Shown here: positions 43,777 to 52,212 of the stretch, one piece after another
Layout: every line of letters begins with the position of its first letter
How positions within the stretch are numbered: the first letter of the stretch is position 1
From: Lachnospiraceae bacterium
GTDB lineage: Bacteria; Bacillota; Clostridia; Lachnospirales; Lachnospiraceae
DNA length: 64,000 nucleotides
Assembly: GCA_910574865.1 (NCBI GenBank)
Contig: CAJTDN010000003.1
Location: 186,001 to 250,000 of the forward strand
Direction of reading: 5' to 3'
Program-made: the position numbers and the translations under genes
The notes under the pieces: model-generated
What the model was told of the DNA's origin: nothing
The model's database searches: none
What the model saw: the letters and a program-made list of their open reading frames with translations, nothing else

Positions 43777-44772
43777 TTACGCGTTCGCCGCCTGTACCGC
43801 CGTGATGGCGACCACGCCCTCGATGTCCTCCGCGCTGCATCCGCGGGAAAGGTCGTTGACCGGTGCCGCGATGCCCTGCGTGAGCGGTCCGTAAGCTTCC
43901 GCCTTGGCCAGCCTCTGAACCAGCTTATAACCGATATTTCCGGCATCCAGATCCGGGAAAATCAGCACGTTGGCATGTCCCGCCACCGGGCTGCCCGGCG
44001 CCTTGGACTCCCCGACGGACGGAACGATGGCCGCGTCAAGCTGCAATTCGCCGTCGAGCTTGAGTTCCGGGGCCATCTCCTTGGCAATCCGCGTCGCCTC
44101 GACCACCTTGTCCACGTCGGCGTGCTTCGCGCTGCCCTTCGTCGAGTGGGAAAGCATCGCCACGACCGGCTCCTTGCCCGTCAACGCGCGGAAGGAATCC
44201 GCGGAAGAAATCGCGATGTTGGCCAGCTTCTCCGGATCCGGGTTCTGCTCCAGACCGGAATCACCAAAGATAAAGGTGCCGTCCGCCCCCATGTCACAAT
44301 CCGGCACGACCATCACGAAGAACGCTGAAACCAGCTTCGTGCCCGGTTTTGTCTTCAAAATCTGCAGGCACGGGCGAAGCGTGTCTGCCGTGGAATGGCA
44401 CGCGCCGGACACCATGCCGTCCGCGTCGCCCATCTTCACCATCATCACGCCATAATACAGATAATTGTTCAGAAGAAGCTCCCTCGCCTGCTCCTCGGTC
44501 ATGCCCTTCTTCTGGCGAAGCTCCACCAACTTCGCGATATAACTTTCCGTCTTCTCGCTGGTGGCCGGATCCACGACCGTCGCGCCGGAAATGTCGTATC
44601 CCGCGCCCTTCTTCTCAATCTCTTCCTTGCTGCCCACCAAGACCAGCTTCGCGGTCCCCTCCTTGAGGACGGCCTCGGCCGCCTTATAGGTACGCTCGTC
44701 CTCCGTCTCCGGAAGCACGATGGTCTTGACGTTCGCCTTTGCCCTTGCCTTGATTTCATCAATAAATCCCAT
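43777..44772 (-). CDS. pta: Phosphate acetyltransferase
   Basis: 331 residues from MGFIDEIKA; a GTG at 44787 is possible but overlaps AGGTGG. Short Firmicute-type Pta with only the catalytic PTA_PTB domain: VLPETEDERTYKAAEAVL near 19, DGMVSGACHSTADTLRP near 130 and ALTQGIAAPVNDLSRGCS-like PLTQGIAAPVNDLSRGCS near the end. It converts acetyl-CoA to acetyl phosphate for AckA. First gene of pta-ackA, with a consensus promoter. Confidence 0.96.
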   Translation of the reverse strand: MGFIDEIKARAKANVKTIVLPETEDERTYKAAEAVLKEGTAKLVLVGSKEEIEKKGAGYDISGATVVDPATSEKTESYIAKLVELRQKKGMTEEQARELLLNNYLYYGVMMVKMGDADGMVSGACHSTADTLRPCLQILKTKPGTKLVSAFFVMVVPDCDMGADGTFIFGDSGLEQNPDPEKLANIAISSADSFRALTGKEPVVAMLSHSTKGSAKHADVDKVVEATRIAKEMAPELKLDGELQLDAAIVPSVGESKAPGSPVAGHANVLIFPDLDAGNIGYKLVQRLAKAEAYGPLTQGIAAPVNDLSRGCSAEDIEGVVAITAVQAANA

Positions 44773-44852
44773 GACTTGAACATCCACCTTTCTTTTTCTT
44801 GTAGGAATTTGTTGCCATGGCCGGATTAAAAAAGTCCTGCCAAACTATTCCT

Positions 44853-44881
44853 ATTATAACGCAAAGGAATTTTGCATACAA
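44853..44881 (-). promoter_or_regulatory. pta-ackA promoter
   Basis: On the minus strand TTGTAT (44876-44881), 17 bases, perfect TATAAT (44853-44858). Leader of about 75 bases. Confidence 0.75.
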
Positions 44882-44924
44882 GGAATATCTTCTCTTTTTT
44901 GGTACATTTTTCAATACAATGATA

Positions 44925-45058
44925 CCAGGGTCAAAAGGCCATGTATGACATGCTTGCATGTCAACACATGACTTCGAGGCCCGCAAAACACCGAAAACTA
45001 GCCATTTCCCGTAGGAAAATGAGCGGATTTGAGGTGTTTTAGAGCCTCGGGCGCACGC
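44925..45058. repeat. Family E palindromic element, copy E1
   Basis: Hairpin CGAGGC..AAAACACC (44985-44992) with GGTGTTTT..GCCTCG (45033-45040), enclosing AGCCATTT/AAATGAGC-like bases. The same core lies in inverted orientation in E2 at 45925-45993, and similarity continues through CATGCTTGCATG and GGTCAAAAGG. It follows the ABC permease stop and could act as its terminator. Confidence 0.7.
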
Positions 45059-45070
45059 TCTTTAAAACTT

Positions 45071-45826
45071 TCACTCCAGCCCGCATTTTTTATACGCCAT
45101 GGTAAATGCAGCCGCAATCAGCGCGATATTTCCCACGAGGATGCACGCGCCTTCGATTGGAAATCCGCCTATGGTTGCCAAACTTCCGCTGGATTGCACG
45201 CCGCCTAATAAAAAGCCGGCCACCGGTTGCGAACCACCGATTTGCCCCAGCATAAGGCTGATTTGCTGCGAGTAGGCAAATTTTGCCACCCTTGCGACGG
45301 TTTCGTTGAATTGCGCCAGCATGGGCAGGAACGAAACGACCAGCATGACCGGCACGGTAATCGAGGTGGCCATCATCTGCGTCCTGCCAAACGTGCCGAT
45401 TGCCGCGCCCGCGAGCAGGGACGTGACGATGCCGATTGCCATGATTCCCATGAACGCCGCGCGTCCCCCAGGGGTATACTCACCGGCCATGCAAATCAAC
45501 GCCGCCCCCAGCATGCAGGCCACAAGGACGTATCCGCCGATACCCAGCAGATACTCGTATGGCCGCACGTTTGACATCAATAGCACCCGCAACGTGTTTT
45601 TTTCCTTCTCCTCGGACATGATGGCGGCCATGCTCGTAAGCGGCGCCATCCCCACGTACATCGTGGCAAATAAATTCACGAAGAAATTGCCCGGCATCCC
45701 TTCTATTTTTATCATCGGGTTCATGACCAACGTCATCACCGGAAACATCACGAACTGGATGAGCACGGTCTTGTTTTTCAACGTGTCCTTGACCTGTTTC
45801 TTCAAAATTGCGATAATATTATGCAT
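45071..45826 (-). CDS. ABC-2 type transporter permease
   Basis: 251 residues from MHNIIAILKK, with GGAG 7 bases upstream; earlier in-frame ATG at 45886 has none. The cytoplasmic N-terminus KKQVKDTLKNKTVLIQF is followed by six membrane segments, with the ABC-2 pattern MSEEKEKNTLRVLLMSNVRP after the second. The partner ATPase gene ends 372 bases upstream, and repeats E2 and D1 lie between them. Together they would export a drug, peptide or lipid under control of the LytTR/DUF3021 pair; the substrate is unknown. Confidence 0.88.
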   Translation of the reverse strand: MHNIIAILKKQVKDTLKNKTVLIQFVMFPVMTLVMNPMIKIEGMPGNFFVNLFATMYVGMAPLTSMAAIMSEEKEKNTLRVLLMSNVRPYEYLLGIGGYVLVACMLGAALICMAGEYTPGGRAAFMGIMAIGIVTSLLAGAAIGTFGRTQMMATSITVPVMLVVSFLPMLAQFNETVARVAKFAYSQQISLMLGQIGGSQPVAGFLLGGVQSSGSLATIGGFPIEGACILVGNIALIAAAFTMAYKKCGLE

Positions 45827-45852
45827 GTGAAACACTCCTTTCTGGCTTATAT

Positions 45853-46056
45853 TAATTAGAGCGTCAAAAGGTATTTTGACGCTCATGATACACGGATTAC
45901 TCCGTGCTAACGCACTCCCGTAATCCTAAAACACCTCAAATCCGCTCATTTTTCTGCGAAAAATGGCTACTTTTCGGTGTTTTGCGCGTCCCAAAGTCAT
46001 CCTTTTTCATGCAAGCATGAAACGCATGACCTTTTAACGCTTGTATCATATTATAA
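45853..46056. repeat. Family E element, copy E2
   Basis: About 204 bp. The left part is a hairpin GAGCGTCAAAA / TTTTGACGCTC (45859-45884) followed by ATGATACA; the right end has complementary ACCTTTTAACGCTTGTATCAT, giving imperfect terminal inverted repeats AGCGTYAAAAGGT. The centre (45925-45993) is the inverted copy of the E1 hairpin. It lies between an ABC ATPase gene and its permease gene. Confidence 0.7.
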
Positions 46057-46078
46057 CGTTCTTTCCACAAACAACGCG

Positions 46079-46223
46079 CCAGCGTCTTATCCCATTGACT
46101 TTCAGCAAAACGGCGTAGAATGAATTTCCATCTGCAAGGCAACCGAACGAGGCGATGCGGTGGCATCGTTGAGTGAAGTTAATGCAGCAGATGAAAATTC
46201 AGACAAGCCGTTTGGCGAAATGA
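46079..46223. repeat. Family D MITE-like element, copy D1 (right end lost)
   Basis: Matches D2 (48152-48314) closely from CTTATCCCATTGACTTTCAG through GGCGAAATG; the right terminal repeat is missing. The right part codes for the last residues (AKRLV) and stop of the ABC ATPase gene. Confidence 0.8.
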
Positions 46224-47155
46224 GCATCCCCCGCCCCGCCACACGTGTCCATGAGCGACGTTCCCGTCAATTCCACAAAAACACTCTCCAGCGTCGGCTC
46301 GGTGGAATGGACGGACGCGATTTTGTTTTCTTCCAAATATTCCTTCATCAATTCCGCGGACGCGCCTCCATTTTCCAGCAAGACCTCTTCCCCGTCCTTC
46401 AAAGTGACACGGAGCTTATTCAAATGATTGTATTTCTGGCAAACGTCCCCCGGCCTGCCCAGTTCCACGATACTTCCCTTCGAAAGCAATGCCACGCGAT
46501 TGCAGAGGCTTTCCGCCTCGAACATGTTGTGCGTCGTCAGGAAAATGGTGGTTCCTTTTCGCTTCTGCTCCACCAGGACGCGGTGGATTTCCCGCATCGT
46601 GACCGGGTCGAGTCCCGAAGTCGGCTCGTCGAGGAACAAGACCCGCGCCTGGTTCATCATCGCCCGCGCCAGGGAAAGGCGGTTTTTCATCCCCTTGGAA
46701 AGCTTGCAAACCGCCCTGTTCTTTGCATCATACAAGCCGATTTCCTTCAACATGCCAAAAATCCCGTCGCGCGGGACACGGTAAATGTCCGCATAAAATG
46801 CCAGGTTGTCATACACGGACAAGCGGTCGTACAACCCGAAATTGTCCATCATCACGCCAATCTGCCCGTGCTCCGCCGCTCCCAGCTTTCTCGTATCCCG
46901 CCCCAAAAGCCTGGCATTTCCCATGTCTTGTAAAAGCTGCCCCGTCAAAATCTTGACAAGCGTCGTCTTTCCCGCCCCCGACGGTCCCAAAAGTCCAAAA
47001 ATTTCCCCCTCTTCCACCGCGAAGGACACCTGATTCAACACCTGGTTTTTTCCAAATTTTCGGGATACGCCCTCCACCTCGATTGTAAATTTTTCTTTCT
47101 CTCCACACGCTTTTCTTTCCACATACGTTTCCTTTTTCACACACGCTCTCATCAT
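46199..47155 (-). CDS. ABC transporter ATP-binding protein
   Basis: 318 residues with GGGGAGG 4 bases before the ATG. Walker A GPSGAGKTTLVKI near 57, signature LSKGMKNRLSLARAMMNQ near 155, Walker B VLFLDEPTSGLDP. The N-terminal ~20 residues (many Lys/Glu/Cys) come from sequence that was duplicated at the gene junction. The C-terminal residues FAKRLV and stop are provided by repeat D1, so the original end is gone. Partner of the ABC-2 permease at 45071-45826. The gene overlaps the DUF3021 stop by 4 bases. Confidence 0.92.
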   Translation of the reverse strand: MMRACVKKETYVERKACGEKEKFTIEVEGVSRKFGKNQVLNQVSFAVEEGEIFGLLGPSGAGKTTLVKILTGQLLQDMGNARLLGRDTRKLGAAEHGQIGVMMDNFGLYDRLSVYDNLAFYADIYRVPRDGIFGMLKEIGLYDAKNRAVCKLSKGMKNRLSLARAMMNQARVLFLDEPTSGLDPVTMREIHRVLVEQKRKGTTIFLTTHNMFEAESLCNRVALLSKGSIVELGRPGDVCQKYNHLNKLRVTLKDGEEVLLENGGASAELMKEYLEENKIASVHSTEPTLESVFVELTGTSLMDTCGGAGDAHFAKRLV

Positions 47156-47691
47156 TTTGCCTCCCCGTCTTCACACGCGCTCTCATCATTTTGCTCCCTG
47201 CTTTCACGTTCTTGCCCTCGTTTTCCATCCTCCTTCAGCCGCCGCAAGGCTTCCTCCATCCGCTTGTTTTCCATCTTTTCCTTTACTGTCATCACAAAAC
47301 AACTTCCGACGAACGAAAGTGCGAAACTGGCCAAAAACATTGCCCATGCCTGCCATGTATTTTTTGGAATCCAGCCACATCCGGTGGCAAAGACTGCAAC
47401 GAGGATAATCACCGCGCCCAGCATGCATACCGTCCTAAGCCAAATCGCCATATTCTTTATCAGCCAATCCGTAAAAAATACAAACCTTGCCGCCACGATG
47501 AAAAACGAGACGGCCAAAAACTGAAAACAAACCTCCACCGGCACGCCCGCGCTTCCCAATTCGTACATGGTGGAAATCTCTTTCGCCGACTCCCCGAAAA
47601 GCAGGCAAAAAATATTTAACATCAGCATGGCAAACCCAAACACGACCATCACCTGGGCCAGATAATCAAAAATGGTTCCCCGCTCCTCCAT
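47152..47691 (-). CDS. DUF3021 family membrane protein
   Basis: 179 residues with four membrane segments (about 10-32, 52-72, 85-107, 113-135) and a charged helical C-terminus. DUF3021 proteins are normally encoded directly after a LytTR DNA-binding protein and modulate it, as here: the start abuts the LytTR gene. The last residues EQNDESACEDGEAK are encoded by the first copy of a 34-bp duplication. It is part of the LytTR-DUF3021-ABC unit. Confidence 0.85.
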   Translation of the reverse strand: MEERGTIFDYLAQVMVVFGFAMLMLNIFCLLFGESAKEISTMYELGSAGVPVEVCFQFLAVSFFIVAARFVFFTDWLIKNMAIWLRTVCMLGAVIILVAVFATGCGWIPKNTWQAWAMFLASFALSFVGSCFVMTVKEKMENKRMEEALRRLKEDGKRGQERESREQNDESACEDGEAK

Positions 47692-48132
47692 TTACCGCAC
47701 CCCCAATCTTTTCTTCAACGCCTCCGCATACTGTCTGGAAGCCATAATTTGTTCCCCGTTCGACATGGTGACGCGGATTTTTCGATTGACGTCCGCCTTC
47801 AACGATTGAATATCCTGCAGGTGAATCAAAAAGGACTTGCTCACCCGAAAAAACCCGTACTCCGCCAACTGCCGTTCTAATTCGTACAACGGGAAATCCG
47901 ACTCATAGATGTCTTCATCCGTATAAATGAAACACTTCCTGTCCACGCTTTCGATATAGATGACCCGCGCAATGTCCAGCAAGTGGATTTCGTCGCCCTT
48001 CCTCGCCATCAACTGCTGGTTCATCATCCGCAACGTCGCCAGGATTTTCTCCACCCTCGGAGTCAACTGCCTGCAAGTGACGGAAATCTCCAAATCCGTC
48101 GCCCCCTCGTCAATCAAAATCTCAATTTTCAA
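47692..48132 (-). CDS. LytTR-family DNA-binding regulator
   Basis: 146 residues from a TTG at 48132, which follows GGGCGGTGG; a GTG at 48150 is the alternative. A short N-terminal part (KIEILIDEGATDLEISVTCR) precedes the LytTR domain (about 45-145), with IYIESVDRKCFIYT and GFFRVSKSFLIHLQDIQSL. It lacks a receiver domain, so it is the stand-alone type partnered with DUF3021. It probably controls the downstream ABC transporter genes. Its upstream region is repeat D2, so any promoter must lie within or beyond that element. Confidence 0.88.
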   Translation of the reverse strand: MKIEILIDEGATDLEISVTCRQLTPRVEKILATLRMMNQQLMARKGDEIHLLDIARVIYIESVDRKCFIYTDEDIYESDFPLYELERQLAEYGFFRVSKSFLIHLQDIQSLKADVNRKIRVTMSNGEQIMASRQYAEALKKRLGVR

Positions 48133-48151
48133 AATGCCACCGCCCTTCACA

Positions 48152-48314
48152 CTAGTGCCTTGTCCCGTTGACTTTCAGCAAAACGACGCAGAATGAATTT
48201 CCATCTGCAAGGCAACTGAACGAGGCGATGCGGGGCATCGTTGAGTGAAGTTAACACAGTAGATGAAAATTCAGGCAAGTCGGTTGGCGAAATGTCAATG
48301 GGACAAGACACTAG
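48152..48314. repeat. Family D MITE-like element, copy D2 (complete)
   Basis: 163 bp with 21-bp terminal inverted repeats, CTAGTGCCTTGTCCCGTTGA(C) at 48152-48172 and the complement at 48294-48314 (19 of 21 match). The whole element is roughly self-complementary (TGAATTT..CATCT with AGATG..AAATTCA). No transposase. It lies directly upstream of the LytTR gene. Confidence 0.85.
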
Positions 48315-48583
48315 ACATCCTATCACGTCCACAAAAACTTTACAATCCCGACAAACGCAGGATGCCGTTTCCCTTGCATGAGTTGCCAAAAAAGGCAGGC
48401 GTTTCCCTCGCCTACCCTCGTCTCACTTCAAATATTGTTCAAGAACGCCACCGGCGTTCTTGCGGCGGCGCACAAGTCAGCTTTGCTGACAAAATACATC
48501 TTTGTGTGCCTGCCATCCGCCACTCCAAATATCCCGCCTGGGTCGGATGAACCGGGTCACGCATGTACAGCCATACCTTTCCC
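48315..48583. other. Intergenic region with palindromes, no gene seen
   Basis: Between D2 and mgtE. Holds CAAGAACGCC/GGCGTTCTTG (48440-48449 with 48453-48462, 3-base loop) and GTCAGC/GCTGAC with TTT between (near 48475). These may terminate mgtE. I found no coding sequence or promoter. Confidence 0.5.
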
Positions 48584-49924
48584 TCACAAATGGAAAAACA
48601 GCGTTACCACCCGGAAGTACACGAGTAGCGAGCACGTGTCCAGTATGGTGGAAATAAGCGGTGCCGCCATGATGGCCGGATCCATCCCCAGCCGTTTGGC
48701 AATCAGCGGCAGCGTGCAGCCGATGCTCTTGGCGATGCAGACGATGGCGATAATCGTGATGCCAAGCGCCAGGCAAAGCATCAAATTGTGCCCGTACATC
48801 AACCAGACACGGACGCCATTCACCACGGCCAACAAAATGCCCACCACCAGGCCGATACGCACCTCCTTGAAAACGACGCGCAAAACGTCCTTCATCTCTA
48901 CCTCGCCAACCGCCAATCCACGAATAATCAAGGTGGAACTCTGGGAACCACTGTTTCCGCCCACACCCATCAGCATCGGGATGAAGGTGGTGAGCACCGG
49001 CATCACCGCCATCGCGTCCTCATAATGCGCGAGCAGCAGCCCGCTGACGGTCGCCGAAAGCATCAAGAACAGCAGCCAGAAAATACGGTTCTTCGCATGC
49101 TGGAGAACCGACGTGCCAAAATAGGACTCCTCGTTCGGGCTGACGCCGGCCATAATCTGGATGTCCTCGGTCACCTCGTCCTGCAAGACGAACATGGCGT
49201 CGTCCACGGTGACGATGCCGACCAGGCAATTCTCATAGTCAATGACGGGAATCGCCACCAGCCCGTACTTGCGGATCATCTTGGCCACCGTCTCCTGGTC
49301 GTCAAGCGTCTTGGCCGAAACGACGTTCTCGTCCATGATTTCCTCAATCAGCCTCGACTCGCCCGCCGTCAGCAGATCCTTCACGTCCACGATGCCAATC
49401 AGACGCCGCTTTTCCGTCACGTAGCAAGTATAAATCGTCTCCCGGTTGATGCCGACCTGACGGATTTTCAAAATGGCCTCCTCCACCGTCATCTCCTTGC
49501 GCAGGCTGATGTACTCCACGTTCATGATGCTGCCCGCGCTGTCCTCCGGGTACTGCAAAAGCACGTTGATTTTGCGCCTCGTCTCCTCGTCGGTGGCACT
49601 TAAGAGGCGGTCGACCACGTTGGCCGGCATTTCCTCCAAGACGTCCACGGCATCGTCAAGATACATCTCGTCCATGACCTCTTCCAGCTCGGAATCCGTC
49701 AAGGCGTTAATCAGGTATTCCCTCATGTCGCTGTTCAGGTCGGTAAACACGTCCGCCGCCTCTTCCTTGGAAAGCAGGCGGAAAACGAGGACGATTTGCC
49801 TCTTGTCAATGTCAGGTTCCTCCAGCAAGTCCACGATATCGACGGGGTGCATGTTTTCTAATTTCTCTTTCAATTCTTTGAATTTTCTCTCTTCGAGCAA
49901 GCCGATGATTTTCTCATACTCCAT
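48584..49924 (-). CDS. mgtE: Magnesium transporter MgtE
   Basis: 446 residues from MEYEKIIGL (AAAGGGG upstream). Cytosolic N domain (about 1-130, with helical repeats such as DAVDVLEEMPANVVDRLLSA), two CBS domains (about 135-255, starting with YPEDSAGSIMNVEYISLRKE), then five membrane segments with PMLMGVGGNSGSQSSTLIIRG near 325 lining the pore. It is a Mg2+-gated Mg2+ channel. No magnesium riboswitch is visible; the predicted leader is only about 35 bases. Confidence 0.95.
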   Translation of the reverse strand: MEYEKIIGLLEERKFKELKEKLENMHPVDIVDLLEEPDIDKRQIVLVFRLLSKEEAADVFTDLNSDMREYLINALTDSELEEVMDEMYLDDAVDVLEEMPANVVDRLLSATDEETRRKINVLLQYPEDSAGSIMNVEYISLRKEMTVEEAILKIRQVGINRETIYTCYVTEKRRLIGIVDVKDLLTAGESRLIEEIMDENVVSAKTLDDQETVAKMIRKYGLVAIPVIDYENCLVGIVTVDDAMFVLQDEVTEDIQIMAGVSPNEESYFGTSVLQHAKNRIFWLLFLMLSATVSGLLLAHYEDAMAVMPVLTTFIPMLMGVGGNSGSQSSTLIIRGLAVGEVEMKDVLRVVFKEVRIGLVVGILLAVVNGVRVWLMYGHNLMLCLALGITIIAIVCIAKSIGCTLPLIAKRLGMDPAIMAAPLISTILDTCSLLVYFRVVTLFFHL

Positions 49925-49946
49925 GACATGCACCCCTTTCTTTCTA

Positions 49947-49997
49947 TTGTAATTTACCATTCTTTTATAGTATAATGGTTTCTAAAAAGATATACAA
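49947..49997. promoter_or_regulatory. Overlapping divergent promoters of mgtE and tmcAL
   Basis: Plus strand: TTGTAA (49947-49952), 18 bases, TATAAT (49971-49976) for tmcAL. Minus strand: TTGTAT (49992-49997), 17 bases, TATACT (49969-49974) for mgtE. The two -10 boxes overlap by four bases, so only one polymerase can open the region at a time. Confidence 0.65.
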
Positions 49998-50007
49998 GGA
50001 GATTTTC

Positions 50008-51264
50008 ATGAAAATTGTCGGATTGATTGCAGAATACAACCCGTTTCACGACGGACACTTGTACCACCTTCAGGCTTCGCTCGAAAAAACAGGCGCGGAC
50101 GCGGCCGTCGTCGTCATGAGCGGCAACTATGTACAGCGCGGAGCCCCGGCCGTCATGGCCAAGCGTTTTCGAACCAAAATGGCACTTGCGTGCGGCGTGG
50201 CGGTGGTATTCGAACTACCAGTCTGCTATGCCACCGGCAGCGCCGAGTTGTTCGCCCTCGGAGCCGTCTCGCTCCTCGACGGCCTGGGCGCGGATTATAT
50301 CTGCTTTGGCAGCGAATGCGGGGATTTGCAAGCATTACAACAACTTGCCGCCATTTTGTGCGAAGAACCGGAAGAATACCGGCAATTTTTGAAATCATAC
50401 GTAAAAGAGGGCATTTCCTTCCCCGCCGCCAGACAGCGGGCCGTCACCACCTACTTAAATGGTATAAAACAACAAGCTCGAACCACCGGCTGCGCGAGCC
50501 TGCTTAACGAGCCGAACAACATTCTGGCGGTTGAATATTTGAAAGCCTTGAAAAAAATAAAAAGTTCTATCACGCCCTATACCGTGCGGCGGATTTCCTC
50601 CGCGCACCACGACGACAAGCTGCGTCCTTCTTACAGTTCCGCCTCGGCCATCCGCCAAGCATTGAAGCAGGAAAACCCTTCCAGGTCGTTTTTAAAAAGC
50701 CAGGTGCCGGCGGCCTGCATGGAAATTTTCGAGGACTATTACCACCGCCAGTACCCCGTCTGCTCCGACGATTTTTCGCTTCTCCTAAAATATAAGCTTT
50801 TAAACACGACGTCCGACGACCTCCCCCTCTACCAGGACGTCTCGGTGGAACTCGCGAACCGCATGACGAACATGTTGGGCGACTATCGCACCTTCACGCA
50901 ATTTGCAAGCCTGCTGACGACGCGGCAATTGACAAGGACGCGGGTCAACCGCGCACTTTTGCACCTGCTCCTGGATGTCAAAAAAACGGACGTGGAGCAT
51001 TACCTGGCAGATGGAAAACATTACTATGCACGCATGCCGGGATTTCGGACAGATCAAAACCATGTCGTCTCGGAGCTTGCCAAAAGGACCCGGCTTCCCT
51101 TGCTCACATGCCCCGGGAAACATGATTCTGGCAGTCTGACAAAAAATGCCTGCCAAATGCTGACGACGGACGTTCGTGCCGCGAACCTATACCACTCCGT
51201 CGTCACGGACAAATATCAGACACCCTATATAAACGAATTCTCGCAAGGACTGTTAAAACTTTAG
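50008..51264 (+). CDS. tmcAL: tRNA(Met) cytidine acetate ligase
   Basis: 418 residues from MKIVGLIAEYN, with AAGGAG 8 bases upstream; an upstream ATG at 49975 overlaps the -10 box. AEYNPFHDGHLYHL is the nucleotidyltransferase motif, VVMSGNYVQRGAPAV follows, and YATGSAELFALGAVSLLDGL is conserved. The family (YlbM) makes acetyladenylate and transfers acetyl to the wobble cytidine of elongator tRNA-Met. Repeat A3 begins at the base after the stop codon. Confidence 0.93.
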   Translation: MKIVGLIAEYNPFHDGHLYHLQASLEKTGADAAVVVMSGNYVQRGAPAVMAKRFRTKMALACGVAVVFELPVCYATGSAELFALGAVSLLDGLGADYICFGSECGDLQALQQLAAILCEEPEEYRQFLKSYVKEGISFPAARQRAVTTYLNGIKQQARTTGCASLLNEPNNILAVEYLKALKKIKSSITPYTVRRISSAHHDDKLRPSYSSASAIRQALKQENPSRSFLKSQVPAACMEIFEDYYHRQYPVCSDDFSLLLKYKLLNTTSDDLPLYQDVSVELANRMTNMLGDYRTFTQFASLLTTRQLTRTRVNRALLHLLLDVKKTDVEHYLADGKHYYARMPGFRTDQNHVVSELAKRTRLPLLTCPGKHDSGSLTKNACQMLTTDVRAANLYHSVVTDKYQTPYINEFSQGLLKL

Positions 51265-51412
51265 GTTACAATTCACGGCCCAACCGGCTGTGAATTGTAA
51301 CGGCCTCCAGCCATCTAAAATTGCCTCCGGCAATAGGCTGGATGCCCACTGGCACCACCACTTTATCGGACGGTGGCCATGCGGCAAAGCGCACAGCCCC
51401 GTAAGCAGTAAC
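51265..51412. repeat. Family A MITE-like element, copy A3
   Basis: 148 bp in minus orientation relative to A1. It begins directly after the tmcAL stop with GTTACAATTCACGGCC, which forms a hairpin with GGCTGTGAATTGTAAC, and ends with GTAAGCAGTAAC. It contains TTTATCGGACGGTGGCCATG. It lacks the B insert found in A1 and so shows the intact A structure. The rest of the gap to the Uma2 start holds no clear consensus promoter. Confidence 0.75.
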
Positions 51413-51560
51413 ATATTTAGGTTACTGTTCATTTTTTCATTCATCCCTCTGGACATCTTCCAGAAAAAGCTATACAATAGGTGCATCAAATGTAATTTCC
51501 AAGCATTTTGGCCATTTGCCCTTGATACAATCAAATATAAAAAGAAAGTGGGGAACCACC

Positions 51561-52106
51561 ATGGCACTACCACAAGAAAAGCTTTTTACAACGGAAGACA
51601 TCTACGCCCTACCAGACGGACGGCGGGCAGAATTGATTGACGGACGGATTTATGACATGGCTCCACCGAACACGATACACCAAAGGATATCCAGTGCCCT
51701 GCATGTCGCCATTTACCAGTATGTCAAATCCAACCATGGAACATGCGAAGTGTTTGCCGCCCCGTTCGCAGTCTTTTTAAACAAGGACAATCGGACGTAT
51801 GTCGAACCGGATATTTCCGTAATCTGCGACAAGGACAAGATTGACGACATGGGGTGTAACGGCGCTCCCGACTGGGTGATTGAAATCGTATCCCCGTCGG
51901 ATTCCCATAGGGATTACGGTATCAAGCTTTTTAAATACCGCACGGCAGGTGTCAGGGAATACTGGATTGTGAATCCGGTAACCCGGACCGTCACCGTCTA
52001 TGACTTTGAGAACGAATCAGGAACCAATCAATACACCTTTGACGATGCTATTCCTGTTCGTATTTACAACGACTTGGTGATCTGCATGACAAAATTGCTT
52101 TCATAA
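51561..52106 (+). CDS. Uma2 family endonuclease (DUF820), paralog 2
   Basis: 181 residues from MALPQEKLF, with GTGGGG upstream; the start is fixed by identity to paralog 1 at 7265. About 70 percent identical to it by eye. The PD-(D/E)XK core is intact: ELIDGRIYDM, VEPDISVICDK (Asp), PDWVIEIVSPS (Glu) and YGIKLFKYR (Lys). Like paralog 1 it is preceded by a family A element, here about 150 bases upstream. Followed by repeat C3. Confidence 0.9.
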   Translation: MALPQEKLFTTEDIYALPDGRRAELIDGRIYDMAPPNTIHQRISSALHVAIYQYVKSNHGTCEVFAAPFAVFLNKDNRTYVEPDISVICDKDKIDDMGCNGAPDWVIEIVSPSDSHRDYGIKLFKYRTAGVREYWIVNPVTRTVTVYDFENESGTNQYTFDDAIPVRIYNDLVICMTKLLS

Positions 52107-52108
52107 AA

Positions 52109-52212
52109 CAAAGCGTTTCGCTTACGAAACTCCCGCGCCGAGCGCGGCCGTATGTGCGACAAGATTCTTTTCGCGCTCGTATACATCCTCCCGAAAGGTT
52201 TTTGTAATCAGG
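52109..52212. repeat. Family C repeat, copy C3
   Basis: Shares TTTCGCTTACGAAA, CGCGCCGAGCGCGGC and ATCCTCCCGAAAGGTTTTTGT with C1 and C2. It lacks the final GGGAAC palindrome, where element F begins. Confidence 0.55.

Noticed and set aside
49925-49970. Magnesium riboswitch (M-box) before mgtE
   Set aside because: The predicted leader is about 35 bases, far too short for an M-box.
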